Assembly (NCBI GenBank): GCA_003550305.1
Contig: QKYT01000276.1
Coordinates: 42,525 to 68,334, forward strand
Source: Glomus cerebriforme
Taxonomy: Eukaryota; Glomeromycota; Glomeromycetes; Glomerales; Glomeraceae
Direction of reading: 5' to 3'
Length of the DNA stretch: 25,810 nt
Part shown: positions 1-10,319 of the stretch, in pieces
Numbering within the stretch: the stretch's first letter is position 1
How the letters are laid out: every line of letters starts with the position of its first letter
Notes under the pieces: generated by a model
Told to the model about the DNA's origin: nothing
The model's input: only the letters and a program-made list of their open reading frames with translations
Databases searched by the model: none
Program-made: the position numbers and the translations under genes

Positions 1-613
1 AAAAAAAATAAAGAAAAAAGTTAATAACATTTCTTAATAATAAAAAAATCCACAGTAATTTTTACAAATAAAAATCCAAAACACTTTTAAGTGTTTACTA
101 GCTGAAGAACCTAATTATGAATTGTTTGCCTGCTTTGTTCGCTGGTGAAAAATTATTAAAGAGATGGCTGTTCTTTAGTCCATTAGATATAATTTATTAA
201 GGATTACTAACTTTTAAAAGTAATTATTGTCATTATACAAGAAATTTTATTAATGATTGGTAACGCCTACGTAAGTACAGTGAGTACAATGAGTACACAA
301 AATTTGTAGCATGTAGTTATGTAGTCATGGTGCAGTTATACGGCCACGTGACTATATGAGTACGTGATAAAAATGGGCATAGTCACATGTACTCGTAGTC
401 ACATCTTCGTTGTAGTCGTAGTAATTCTATATTTACTAAGTAAAATTATACAATTAGGTGCTATTATTCTGTACTACCACTATTTATATTTGTAAGAACG
501 TGGTACATTGATTCTGCTTTATATCATTTTCCTAGAATGGTAAACATGACATGATGATGATATTTAAATAGTTTTTAACACGTATCCCGTATATCCAAAA
601 GTTTACTTACTTA
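1..613. other. AT-rich region upstream of the decayed gene
   Basis: No gene is supported here. The stretch holds three copies of a 9-base period built on AGTAC (274-296), a palindromic CACGTG at 345-350, and several short GTAGTC/ACATG-like words between 300 and 430. It may contain the old promoter of the broken gene that starts at 614. Confidence 0.4.
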
Positions 614-2423
614 ATGTTGTTCAGACAAATTAGACGAGTGAAATCTGAATCGTTGGTTGGTTCTAATAACATGGAAGATATTGAAAATGAAACTAGTTCA
701 TCAGATATGACATTAGAAATGAATATGAAAGGATTTATAGACAAATATTTTTTTACCAATTTATCCAATATGTGGAGTCTTGAGTCTTTTGTTTTAAAAC
801 ATGACAGACCAGGATACATTAAAAAGAACTGTTTATACTTATATAAAGAAGAATTACAGAATATCTGTAAGTTGTCTGAGTTTAATGATGAGGTAAAGTC
901 TGTAGCAAAGAAGTTGGTTGAAACTTACGAAGAAATAAAAGGAAATGCACAAATTTGCTTGATTTTTGCTCAGCTAGGGCAGATATTCTTCAAAATAGGG
1001 TAAAGGTCTTATGTTATTCAACCATATACTTTTTTACCAAGTTTAACTAAAATATCAAATTAATAGCTTTCATTATTGGTCAGCAAAGTGAAGTCCGCGA
1101 ATGACACAATAGATGCAGTATTTACAGAAGCTGATGTCTCATTACGTGAAGTTGAAATACCAACACCAAAGAATATTACAAGAGAAATGGAACATTTTAT
1201 ACAACATGGGAACAATTTGATGAAACTTCACCTGAAATTTTACCAAGACATCATCTTTTTAGTCAAGTTAAATCGGACTCTTATGTTGTGAATCTACAAG
1301 ATAGTAAACATGATCGTGATTCTGAAGAGGAAGAAGACGATACTGAGGAATTCAATGTGGATCAAACAATCACTGGAGGTAAAAATGTTTTTTGGATTGT
1401 AGATGGTATTGACATTCAAAAAAAATTTACTGAATATCAATTGGAAACGAAACTACTGAAAACAAAGCCCAAATACTATGACGTAATTTTTTTCAATGCC
1501 ATAGATAAAAATTGTTTTTTAGAAACATTAGAAAAAATATGGTAATACAAATGCTCAATGATATAAAAGAGAAGGAGAAAGAAACATCAAATAATATAGA
1601 AAATAAGATTAATTCACTATTACATGAAGTTATTTCTCGTGACATCAATATGTCTAAAAAGAAACTTAACCAGCAAAAAGGACTAAACGAACCTTTGAAA
1701 GAGCATTTGCATTACATTTTGTAAATCACATGTGAATCTTTATCTATATTTGTTTGATCTAATAAAATATAATTAATCATAATTTATACAGGATAGAACT
1801 AATGGAAGACACAAATTTGCTTCTCGAATCCATATCCGAAGAAACATTTATTGTTAGTGTGTTGGGTCCAATCCTCAACAAAATTTTTATAAAAAATAAA
1901 AAGAGTTGGCGTATCAAGTATGGTGAAATTTGCCTAAAGGCAAGTACCAGAGACTGCAATTCCCAAAAGGAAGATGACAAGCACAGATCTTCTGGAAATA
2001 AGATTGATGCGATTATTGCTTTAAAAGAAGAGGATAAAGAATTTTTGGTAGTTAAAGTAAGTGGCTCTCTATCAAAGCAAAACTGGACGCATTTTAAAGA
2101 TGATTGAATAAAAATTATAAAGATGCTTAAGACTATTATGAATTGATTAGCCGAATTTCACCCTAATTCTGATATTAGAAAGATCAAGCTGTATGCAATG
2201 CAAACATATTGTAAGTNTTTTATTTGTGATTTTGCTTGTTATTTTCATATTACTAACTTTGACATTCACAATACATGAGATTATTGTTTACGAATTCTAA
2301 CTAAAATATGCTGAGATTTACATGATGATAGAAGTTTTAAGATTTTCCTTTCCAAAAATATGGAAAGATATGAAAGAAGTACATAAGGTTGTAATGGGAT
2401 TACTAAAATACGAGGTTGTATGA
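614..2423 (+). pseudogene. decayed gene of an uncharacterised lineage-specific family
   Basis: Exon-like pieces lie in order on the plus strand: 614-999, 1084-1720 and 1792-2210, with a further piece ending at 2423. Introns 1000-1083 and 1721-1791 have GT-AG ends and join in phase. The frame is broken near 1206, where a one-base loss shifts it so that the sense then reads WEQFDETSPEILPRHHLFSQ. It breaks again near 1544, after LEKIW. In-frame TGA stops occur at 2105-2107 and 2144-2146, yet coding sense continues between and after them (IKIIKMLKTIMN, then LAEFHPNSDIRKIKLYAMQ). A further piece (AEIYMMIEVLRF, then FPKIWKDMKEVHKVVM) ends at 2423. The middle has an acidic run (DSEEEEDDTEEF). The last third has GNKIDAII followed by EFLVVKVSG, which loosely recalls a PD-(D/E)XK nuclease fold; this is only a suggestion. 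The function is unknown. I recall similar hypothetical proteins from Rhizophagus, unverified. Confidence 0.7.
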
Positions 2424-3169
2424 ATTATAGTTTGTAAAAAAATCAAAATATAAATATGAGAACTAATTATTTTCATAAATTAGCATTTTCTATCTTCAAG
2501 CTCNGAAGGGATACAAGATTTTATGTGGTATGATTGCAAGAATTCTTAAAAAATGAACATGCAAATGATTTATTCTCCTAGTGGACGTATCAAGAAAATA
2601 CGAACTGCTTAAAACTCTTGCAATAAATTTTAGCCAGAAATTACCTAAGGTTTCAGTAACTGTCGCAAAAAAATATTATATTATTTTGTATATCAAGAAT
2701 CATTATTTATTAATTATATAACAAAAAATTAAATATTACTTATTGATGAAAATGTTGCATTTTTAAAAATTACAATATTTTTTAAAAAAATTGTCATTAA
2801 ATTTGGCAATCTTATTGAGTTTTAAGTGTAGCTATATTAAACCTTAATGTATTATTTAGAATTTGTCATAAGGAAAAACCTTTATTATTTGAACTTTTTA
2901 AACTTACATATTATATTTTTGACTTTATATAGAACTGTAATAAAACAATAATTTCATGAAAATTTACATTCCTCTCCTGTATTTTTTATGTAGGCATGTA
3001 TGTTTGTATTTTTGACAATAATTTTTATTCATTCAAGAGAAAAAAAAAGACAAAAAATTGAGTATAGTGATGGTAAAAGGAGTTCATTAGATAAAGTGAC
3101 TGCAAATTTATGTTATAACCGAAGATTTAACATAAGAAAGGAATATTTGTTTGTACTTAAGGAATAATA
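2424..3169. other. non-coding stretch after the decayed gene
   Basis: No gene is supported. The DNA is AT-rich with short homopolymers. One ambiguous base lies at 2504 (the other N, at 2217, is inside the preceding pseudogene). Some decayed coding sequence of the preceding gene may extend into its first part, but no frame stays open long enough to show this. Confidence 0.35.
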
Positions 3170-3727
3170 TGTTATGGAATAGTAGTAGAATGACGGAGTA
3201 CATGTGGCAAAGTAAATGATTAACATATTACATCATGGGAGGCAAAGTAGATGATCATACATCAAGATGGATAATCATGAGATCTGCATGATTAATTGTG
3301 AGTCATCGTAAATCATTTAATGGAGGTATACAATTACATCATAGAAGGAGTAATTGTTTATTATTAATAATTAGTAATCATTAGTAAGAGAAAGAGATGG
3401 AAAGTTTGATAAGGAGATAGAAAGTTTTAGAATGATTTAGAATATTTATTTACGTAGCTCTTTACGTAGTCTAATTATTAATAATGATGTATTTGTAGAA
3501 CATTTATTTTGCATAAATAAACTTGGGAAAATAAGAATGTAACTTTGGTTTTCATCTATAGGAAAGAATAAATAAAAGGAAATTAAGTTTAAATAAGTTT
3601 TTCTTTGTTTTCCGTTATAAAATAAAGTGGTGGAGTCCTAGTCTGAACTTTGTCTTCTTGTCGTTGCTCTCTTCCGATCCTTACCCTTGATAAATATCGA
3701 TCCCTACCATCCCTTCAGTCACAATGT
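3170..3727 (+). mobile_element. LTR-like block, possible solo LTR
   Basis: The block opens with TGTTATGG and ends near GTCACA, giving the TG...CA ends of a retrotransposon LTR. It carries two imperfect copies of a motif starting GGCAAAGTARATGAT (about 3208 and 3241), AATAAA-like signals near 3570-3620, and a locally GC-richer tail (about 3630-3720) that stands out from its surroundings like the U5 end of an LTR. No clear five-base target duplication flanks it and no polymerase or integrase coding lies next to it. The ends and the class are therefore uncertain. Confidence 0.35.
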
Positions 3728-3774
3728 AAAGGTTTAGAATGTTGAAAAGTATTAAAAAAAGATGGAGGTGAAAG

Positions 3775-3944
3775 TTATATTTGTTCTATTTGATTATTAT
3801 TATAATTATGACCTCTTTCTCTATCTCTACTTCTGCCTCTACCTCTACCTTTAATATTTTCTTCAGTTTCATCATTTTCATCAATATTATTATTATTATT
3901 TTCATTATCTATATCATTTTCATCATCAGTATTATTTGGTAATA
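3775..3944 (-). pseudogene. low-complexity D/N- and R/G-rich coding remnant
   Basis: Read on the minus strand, this stretch is open and encodes Asp/Asn/Glu-rich sequence (DDENDIDNENNNNNIDEN) followed by a basic tail (KGRGRGRSRDRERG), ending in TAA at 3777-3775. There is no start codon, and a stop lies shortly upstream in the same frame. It looks like the C-terminal tail of a lost gene, perhaps transposon-derived. A simple-sequence repeat that happens to be open is the main alternative. Confidence 0.3.
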
Positions 3945-4811
3945 AAATATTTCATGAAAATTCTGCAATATACAAGTCATATTTATATTCCTATTGTAGA
4001 ATTTCTATAGTAAAAAATAAAAAGAAAATAAACAAAAGTTCATCAAAAAAATTTTATTTAATATTCCAAAACTCTGAAATGCCAATTTGCATATTTATTT
4101 ATGACTTAATTTTAAATGATTAGCAAGACTAAACTAGAACCCTATGTAATATATATACAGGTAGTACTTTTAGCTATAGTTAGAAGAAGGATTTGCTTAG
4201 AATTAATAAAAATTTTTAATTTTGGCTAATTCTTATTAAGATCACATGATCTGTATTATTTATTACATATAATTATTATCAGTTATCTAATCTTTTTTTT
4301 TTTAAATAAATTTTATAATATGTTTTCATAAAAATATAATAAAGAAAGGCTTTGAATCATAAATATTGTATTCACATTAATCATGCTTAAAAAGTTATTT
4401 ATATTTGTGGTAAAGTAATTAAACTTAATAGGTGTTGGAAAGAAGATTATTTGAATTGCCATCAACAGATAAAATACTAATATAAATATATAGGTCATAG
4501 GATTAATTTGCTTATTTTCTGGCAAATTTCTAAATTATATGTTGAGTTTGCTTATTCATCTTAATAAAAACTCTCTGCGTAGAGTTATTATGAAATTTTC
4601 AAAATTTTCTATAACCTATATATATATTACACAAGGTTCTACTAAACTACTATATTTTTATAGCCAAAATGCAAATTTCAATAGGCTTAATACTATATTC
4701 ATTATAATTGTCAAATATTTTAACTTAATTATGTAAATATAACTTTTAGTATTGTACTTAAATAAAAAAAAATAATTATTTTCATTAATATTATTACTAA
4801 ATAATTAGAAA

Positions 4812-5696
4812 ATTAACTAGTTCACCTTAAAACTATTAATAATTTCTTGGTCACAAAGATTGTAAGTATGCAATTGTATTTGAAGATAAGAATTTTATAA
4901 TGATATTTGTAAGATGTGTTATTTCATATAAGATATGAATTAGAGTATTATCAACAAAAAAAATTATTTTTTGACCTTATATTCTCATTTGGCTGTCAAG
5001 TTTTTTAAAATATTAATTTCAGATTGACACTGCATCTAACTTTTTGCATTCTAATAATAATTAACTGGAAGAATTTCTTTGTCAAGATTTTTAAGAGCTT
5101 GTAGATTTTCATATTTATGTATTAATAATGAAGATAATTTTTCAGTTCCAATTGCATTACAAGTAAGTAAAAGAGACATACAGTCTTTTGACTATTTTAT
5201 TTCTACAGTTAGACTATTAGATATTATATGACTAGACTGCATTTTCCAAAAAAAATTCATTTCATTACAGATAAAAATATCTTTAGAGTTATCTTTTAAT
5301 ACTTGACAAATCTCTTTATGCATTATTTCAAGATCTATACTTGCATCCTTTTCATGCATATTATATTATTTAAGATTGTATCACTTTTTAAAATTATTAA
5401 CTCATTCATTTGATCCTTTAAACTTATTCTTTTTATACAAATAACCAAATTTTAATGCTTTAGTTAAAAGAATATTATTAGTAATAATGAGATTAACTTG
5501 AAGAGTATTCTCTACCCAAAATATTAAAGCTTCTTTAATTATAGGAAAAGATATTTTTTTTTTATACTTCAAATTAGTTTGATAAGAGTTAATATATTCA
5601 TGGTGAGCCAACAGTCTTTTACTTTTAAAATATCACTAATTATTCCTTTATTAACATTATATTCTTTAAATAAGTCAATATTTTTTAGACATACAG
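4812..5696 (-). pseudogene. ruined pogo/Tigger transposase (CENP-B type)
   Basis: Minus-strand translation gives, in the right order, the pieces of a Tigger/pogo-family transposase. They are an N-terminal helix-turn-helix part (EYNVNKGIISDILKVKD, 5670-5620 region), a CENP-B/Tc5-type DNA-binding part (FPIIKEALIFWVENTLQVN, within 5611-5402), then the DDE domain. The DDE part includes FICNEMNFFWKMQ, LLLTCNAIGTEKL, IHKYENLQALKNLDKEILPV and DQEIINSFKVN, the last at about 4850-4812. The intact family has the first catalytic Asp at NCDETG; here that position reads CNEMN. Many in-frame stops and several shifts break the frame, so no product can be made. The C-terminal end is not recognisable below 4812. 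A hairpin at 5702-5754 marks the terminus on the transposase start side. Confidence 0.85.
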
Positions 5697-5701
5697 TTAT
5701 T

Positions 5702-5764
5702 CCTCTCTATAATCACACCCTTCAGAACTACTAAATACTGTGATTATAGTGAGGTGTTCTTATA
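5702..5764. repeat. hairpin and probable terminal repeat of the pogo/Tigger relic
   Basis: Arms at 5702-5717 and 5739-5754 are complementary at 15 of 16 bases around a 21-base loop. Read on the minus strand, the outer part gives AACACCTCACTATAATCACA just before the transposase relic. It shares ACACCTC-CTA with the terminus of the 197-bp MITE at 25052. Aligning the two puts the old element end at about 5762, next to a TA at 5763-5764, as expected for this superfamily. Confidence 0.55.
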
Positions 5765-5880
5765 AAAAGGATTTTTGTTATATAATTACATATATAATAA
5801 ATTTTCATATTAGTATAGCAAAAGTATCGGACTTGATCCTTCTCGTGATGCTAAGTTAACTCCCCTTATTGTAAAATATA

Positions 5881-5908
5881 TTATGCAGGTCAAGAACGTC
5901 CTGCATAA
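5881..5908. repeat. short perfect inverted repeat
   Basis: TTATGCAGG (5881-5889) and CCTGCATAA (5900-5908) are perfect inverted copies around a 10-base loop. Weaker outer complementarity (TTGATCCTT near 5833 against AAGGGTCAA near 5908) suggests a longer decayed foldback. No gene is involved; it is probably a transposon remnant. Confidence 0.5.
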
Positions 5909-6102
5909 GGGTCAAGAATAATACATTTGCATTAGTATGATTATATTAAAAATTTCTTACTAAAAATAGCTAAAAATAATATTATAATAAAAAAAATTTT
6001 TTTTAAAAAATCTTAAGTAAAATAGTTATAATTTTAAAAAATTTCTAAAAAAAACTTTATTTTCCTCCCTTCTATCCGCTGACCGCAGTTTTATTAGTTT
6101 TT

Positions 6103-6270
6103 AAAATTACACAAATATGTAATCTTTGTTATACAGTCACGTAAATAAAATTTCACAAATATAAAATGTTTATTTCAGTTACGTACACGAATATGTAATA
6201 AAATTACACAACTGACATGTAAATTTATTTTAGTCACATATACAAATATGTAAAAAGAATTACACAAGAC
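6103..6270. repeat. degenerate tandem repeat, unit about 42-55 bases
   Basis: The phrase ACACAAATATGTAA and variants recur near 6109, 6184 and 6240, each near a CAGTCACGTA/AGTTACGTA/AGTCACATA word. Offsets are about 42 and 55 bases. There are roughly three diverged copies, with no coding content. Confidence 0.45.
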
Positions 6271-6634
6271 TTTTTATGTATTTACATGTTATTTTTATTT
6301 ATGTTTCTTAATTAAAATAAATTAAGAAATAAATATAATTCTAAAAAAAGTGACAATTTGTTAAAATACTTATATTAAATTTTTAATAATTTTATGTTAA
6401 ATTTGATGAGTACATAATATCCAAAGTCCTATTAATATGACTATAAAAAGGAAAATTTTTATATATTAACTATTATATTGGGATTAATAATTGCTATGAT
6501 AGTGACTATAATCGATTTGTGACTATCACTTATACAAATTATTTTACAAATAAAAAATTTCATTAATAATGACTACAAAGAAGGTATTTTACTATATAAA
6601 AATTTGGGACTAAAACTGATATGATTATATAGAA

Positions 6635-6645
6635 GTTGTGCTTAT
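6635..6645 (+). repeat. target-site duplication, left copy
   Basis: The 11 bases GTTGTGCTTAT are repeated exactly at 7463-7473, flanking a segment that ends in an A-rich tract. This is the signature of target-primed reverse transcription. Confidence 0.7.
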
Positions 6646-7462
6646 GAGAAGTAATAGAAAGTTTTGTAGGGAAGAAAATGATTTTACTTAACTTTGGATT
6701 CTTATGGATGAAAGGTTTGTTAAGGGTTTGGAGGGTGAGAACTTTTTTTTTGGAGTGAAGTTTGGTGTTTTTCCTTAGGTTACTTTAGGTTTTTTGTGGC
6801 TAGATTTAGTAGTTTTTCCTAATTTTATTCCTTTTGTTTTTGATTTTTGTTTTATTTTATTTTTATTTCTTTGGCGTAATCTTTGGTTATTTTTTGTTAA
6901 TATTTTTTATTTTCTTTTGAGGATAGGGGGTATTGGAAAAAATGATCTTTATAGGCTAGTTTGGTGTAACTTGTTATTTATTTGGCCCTAAAGGAGTTAT
7001 TTGTTTATTTTAAGGGGGATGATATAATGATCATTGGGTATCAAAACTAATATTTTTAATAAGCTTTCTTGTTGATGTATGTCACAACTGAGACAATGAA
7101 GGTATCTCTTGAGAGACATGGAAGAATGTCTGTATGCTAATCGGGAGAGTCCTGCTAGTTAGCCTTTTTTTTAAAATTTATTTCGAAAAATAGAATATCA
7201 GCTGAAAAATTTATTATTTGGTTCTGGGTGGTCTATTAAGACAGGTTATCATAGGTTGTTATGAAGTGAAGATATCTTTGACCTTGTAAATTTTGTTCAA
7301 TCCTCGCAGATTCTTCATATATATGGTGACGGGTCAGCCCTTTTTCAGAAACGAGAGGTAGCGTTCAATAGTTTGATTTTTATGTAGTATTCTTTTAGTT
7401 TTGTTACATTATATATAATAAACTTATTGTGCAAGATCACATCATTAAAAAAAAAAATAAAG
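6646..7462 (+). mobile_element. 5'-truncated LINE-like retrotransposon insertion
   Basis: The segment lies between exact 11-bp direct repeats and ends in an A-rich tail (7447-7462: eleven A, one T, then AAA) after an AATAAA-like word near 7420. These features define a non-LTR (LINE) insertion in plus orientation. The inside is T-rich and C-poor over 6650-7000. Its coding sense is ruined: stretches such as GKNDLYRLVWCNLLFIWP and MEECLYANRESPAS are open, but I cannot assign them to reverse transcriptase or RNase H. At about 0.8 kb it is far shorter than a full LINE, which is consistent with 5' truncation on insertion. Confidence 0.65.
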
Positions 7463-7473
7463 GTTGTGCTTAT
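7463..7473 (+). repeat. target-site duplication, right copy
   Basis: Exact partner of 6635-6645, directly after the A-rich tail of the LINE-like insert. Confidence 0.7.
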
Positions 7474-7503
7474 ATAAGGGATGACTATAGAAGCGGACAA
7501 CTG

Positions 7504-8876
7504 TATTTCTTTTTTCTATACAGCAATAAATAACCTTTTTGTTTTTAAAAACTTTATTTTAACTTTTAAGAACTTTATTAAGTTATTTTTTAGAATTTAC
7601 TTATGATATTTTCATATAAGAAAAACAAAATAAAATCATGAAACATAAAACAAAAATATCTATTTATTATTAATTTTGTTATATTGAAAAGAAATTTTAT
7701 GTAAAATAAATATCAGATTATCTCTTATAGTATTGAAAAAAAAAATTTATTATATTCAAAAAAAAGTTTGTTATAGAAAAAATTTATTATAAAAAATATT
7801 ATTTATATATTTTATTAAATATTATATAGCATTTTATTAATAAAATTCACTATAACAAAAATTTTTTTATATGTAAAAATTTATATCATACTGAAGATCT
7901 GTTATATTGTATAATTCATTATATTAAAATTTGCTATAAAAAGAGTTAACTATATAGTTTTATTATAGTTTTACAAAGTTTTGTCAGTTTTACTATTTAT
8001 AATAGATTTTAACAGATTTTACTTTTTATCAAGTTTTGCTAACTTTTAATAAGACTTTAATATAGTTTCATCAAATTATTATATTTTGTCATTTTACCTA
8101 TTTGCTAAATCTTTTAATTTTGCCAAGTAATCTTAATTAGAAGATTGCTAATAAAAATAATTAAAAATTAACTTATATAAAAATATTGCCTTTTGGTTTA
8201 ATATTTTTTAATACTATAATTGCTATAATTAATGTATTTTCTCTAATATTAATTTTGTAAAGTTAACAGAAGGAATCTTTTTAAATAAAAATAGCTGTCT
8301 TTTTCTAATTATAATCCTTAATTAATTAACTGTTTTATCAGTAAAGATCTTAAGCATAGTAATATTTTATTCTATTTATTTTTAGATAAAGTATAAAGAT
8401 GAAAAAAATAGTTGAGAATAATAATAGTATTAGCTATTTTTTACTATTTACTAAAAGTAAATATTTATAGTAATAAAAACTTATTTCTATATATATACAA
8501 TTATATATATATATATTTTTTAATTTTGTAAGAAAATTTTCTGCTTTATGCATTTTATAGAAAAGTTAACTGAACTTTTACAAGTTCTTACATACTTTAT
8601 ATTTTGCTAAAAAAAAAAGAAAAAAAAAATATAAATATGATTAATATTATTATATAATATTAAAAAAACTTTAAAAGTATATAAATATAGAATTTTTATA
8701 TCACAAAATGTAAAGTTAATTTACCCTTTATAATATATAGTTTTATTATTATTATTTACTTATGAAATAGATTCTGTATTGTAATTAAAATTGCTTAGAA
8801 ATTTATATCAAAATTATCAAAATTATTTTAATACAGTACGTTACCTTTATACTCAACTAATAGCTTATAGTAACAA
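7504..8876. other. gene-free AT-rich stretch with decayed repeats
   Basis: No gene is supported. Within 7735-7950 a short motif close to AAATTYRYTATAA recurs at least seven times (for example AAATTCACTATAACA near 7843 and AAATTTGCTATAAA near 7927). The block ends in GAGTTAACTATATAG, which resembles a decayed pogo-type terminus. Within 7960-8110, T-rich words like AGTTTTAC recur loosely. The rest is low-complexity. Confidence 0.4.
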
Positions 8877-9014
8877 TCAACCAACTTTAAATTCCTAAAA
8901 AAAAAAATTTTACTAAATATTTTAAAAAGTTAACCAATAATTTTTAAAGTACATAACCTAAGCTTTAAAAATTATTGGTTAGTTTTTTTTTAAAATAAAT
9001 ATTGGTTGAGTTTT
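8877..9014. repeat. foldback (MITE-like) inverted repeat
   Basis: Perfect 19-base arms lie at 8931-8949 (TAACCAATAATTTTTAAAG) and 8963-8981 around a 13-base loop. Looser outer complementarity (TCAACCAA at 8877 against TTGGTTGA near 9002) with A-rich and T-rich flanks extends the structure to about 138 bases. No coding lies inside. It is probably the remains of a miniature inverted-repeat element. Confidence 0.6.
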
Positions 9015-10319
9015 AGCGTTTTGAAAATTGGCAATTTAATTATGCCGTCTAAATTTGAGATTAAGTAATATTTGTGTAATAAATTTTAAATTAAAGCAGC
9101 ATGATGTAATGTGTAGATTATAATCATTTTTATACTTAAAAAATCCTTTTTTTTCAAATATGCCATGAAAAAATATAAATTATATCATCGTGTACCTGAT
9201 ACAATTTATGACGAAATTAAATAAATTTCTATTATAAAATATTAAATCATATGCTTAATTATGATTGGCTCTTGTTAGTATTACGTGATGATTATATAAT
9301 TTTAAAAATTGAGACTTTCTCTTTTTTTTATAAATCGATTCTTTTTAATAAATAAAATGCAATTTTTTTTATTTGGTTAAAATCTAATCATTGGATTATA
9401 AGTTATTTAAATTTTTCTAAAAGTTGAGTATAGAGGTAATGCACTGTAAAATTTATATTTTTGTATTTATTAGAAGTATTACTATGTAATGTAATAACTA
9501 CTTTGCATATTCACAATTTTATTTTATATAACAGTTACTTTAGCAATATTTTTTATTTTACAAAAATAAAATATAAGTATATTAGTAATGGTCATATTTT
9601 AGCCATTATTTTTTGTATATATAGAATGGATTATTTGTTTTGTAAATAATGTATAAATAATTTTTTGTCAATATAGTCATGTGATAATGCAATACTTATA
9701 TGATATAAAAATAAATATTAATACTTAGCTTTTTCTCAGAAATAAATTTTTATTTTACTCCAGAATATAATATTTTTTTATTCAAGCCAAATATCACTAT
9801 AAAAGTACTATATCAACTATTACTTCTAGTTGTTTGGTTATAGGTGAAAACTCTTATAAAAATGCCTTTACAGTTAAAATATATAAATAAAACTAGTTAG
9901 TTTTTTCAAGGATACTATTAAGAAGAAAAAACAAAATAACTTCACTAATAAACTCAAGTTATAGAAGAATTATAATATCTTCAAATACTTCAAATCAAGA
10001 ATAAATAATAAAAATATTATCTTTAAAACCTAATAAATGCCTAAGAAATATTACTAGTTAAAGTCTAATTTTAAGGTACAAGATAATATGAAGAAAATAA
10101 AACAAGAAGTACTTCTTTTATTAAGATATCATTATTATCTAATTGCTCTTTATTATTGAAAGAATTTTCTATTTTTTGTATTATTAATAATAATAAAGTA
10201 TATTTTATATCTTTTTTAATTAACATAATTGGTAAGTACCTTTTTTTTATTATGTTTTTGTTCATATTTTTTTTTTGTTTATTATTTTGTAGAAATATCT
10301 TATAAGTACTATAATAGTG
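9015..10319. other. gene-free AT-rich stretch
   Basis: No gene is supported. The open frames here are short and of low complexity. A plus-strand stretch near 9888-10030 reads partly as Lys/Asn-rich sense with stops, and could be an old coding remnant. I cannot name it. Confidence 0.35.

Larger units (their letters stand above)
6424..7503. mobile_element. pogo-like miniature element split by a later insertion
   Basis: The right end reads GAAGCGGACAACTG followed by TA (7504-7505), so its inverted end begins CAGTTGTCCGC. A diverged partner (AAAGTCCTATTAATATGACT) lies near 6424. Between them the word TGACTAT or TGACTAC recurs near 6439, 6502, 6521, 6570 and 7483, like the subterminal repeats of pogo elements. 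Removing the LINE-like insert (6646-7462) and one copy of its target duplication leaves an element of about 250 bp. The left end is uncertain. Confidence 0.4.

Noticed and set aside
4313..4525. 70-residue minus-strand open frame
   Set aside because: Hydrophobic, AT-driven composition, no recognisable motif, and it lies in transposon debris. The frame extends only slightly upstream and joins nothing.
5881..5940. Possible Helitron 3' end (hairpin before the terminus)
   Set aside because: A hairpin is present, but no CTRR end follows at the right distance and no Helitron start was seen.
6794..6991. 65-residue plus-strand open frame in the LINE-like insert
   Set aside because: Opens with TTG and is mostly Phe/Leu from a T-rich strand. 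Only its last part looks protein-like, and I could not assign it.
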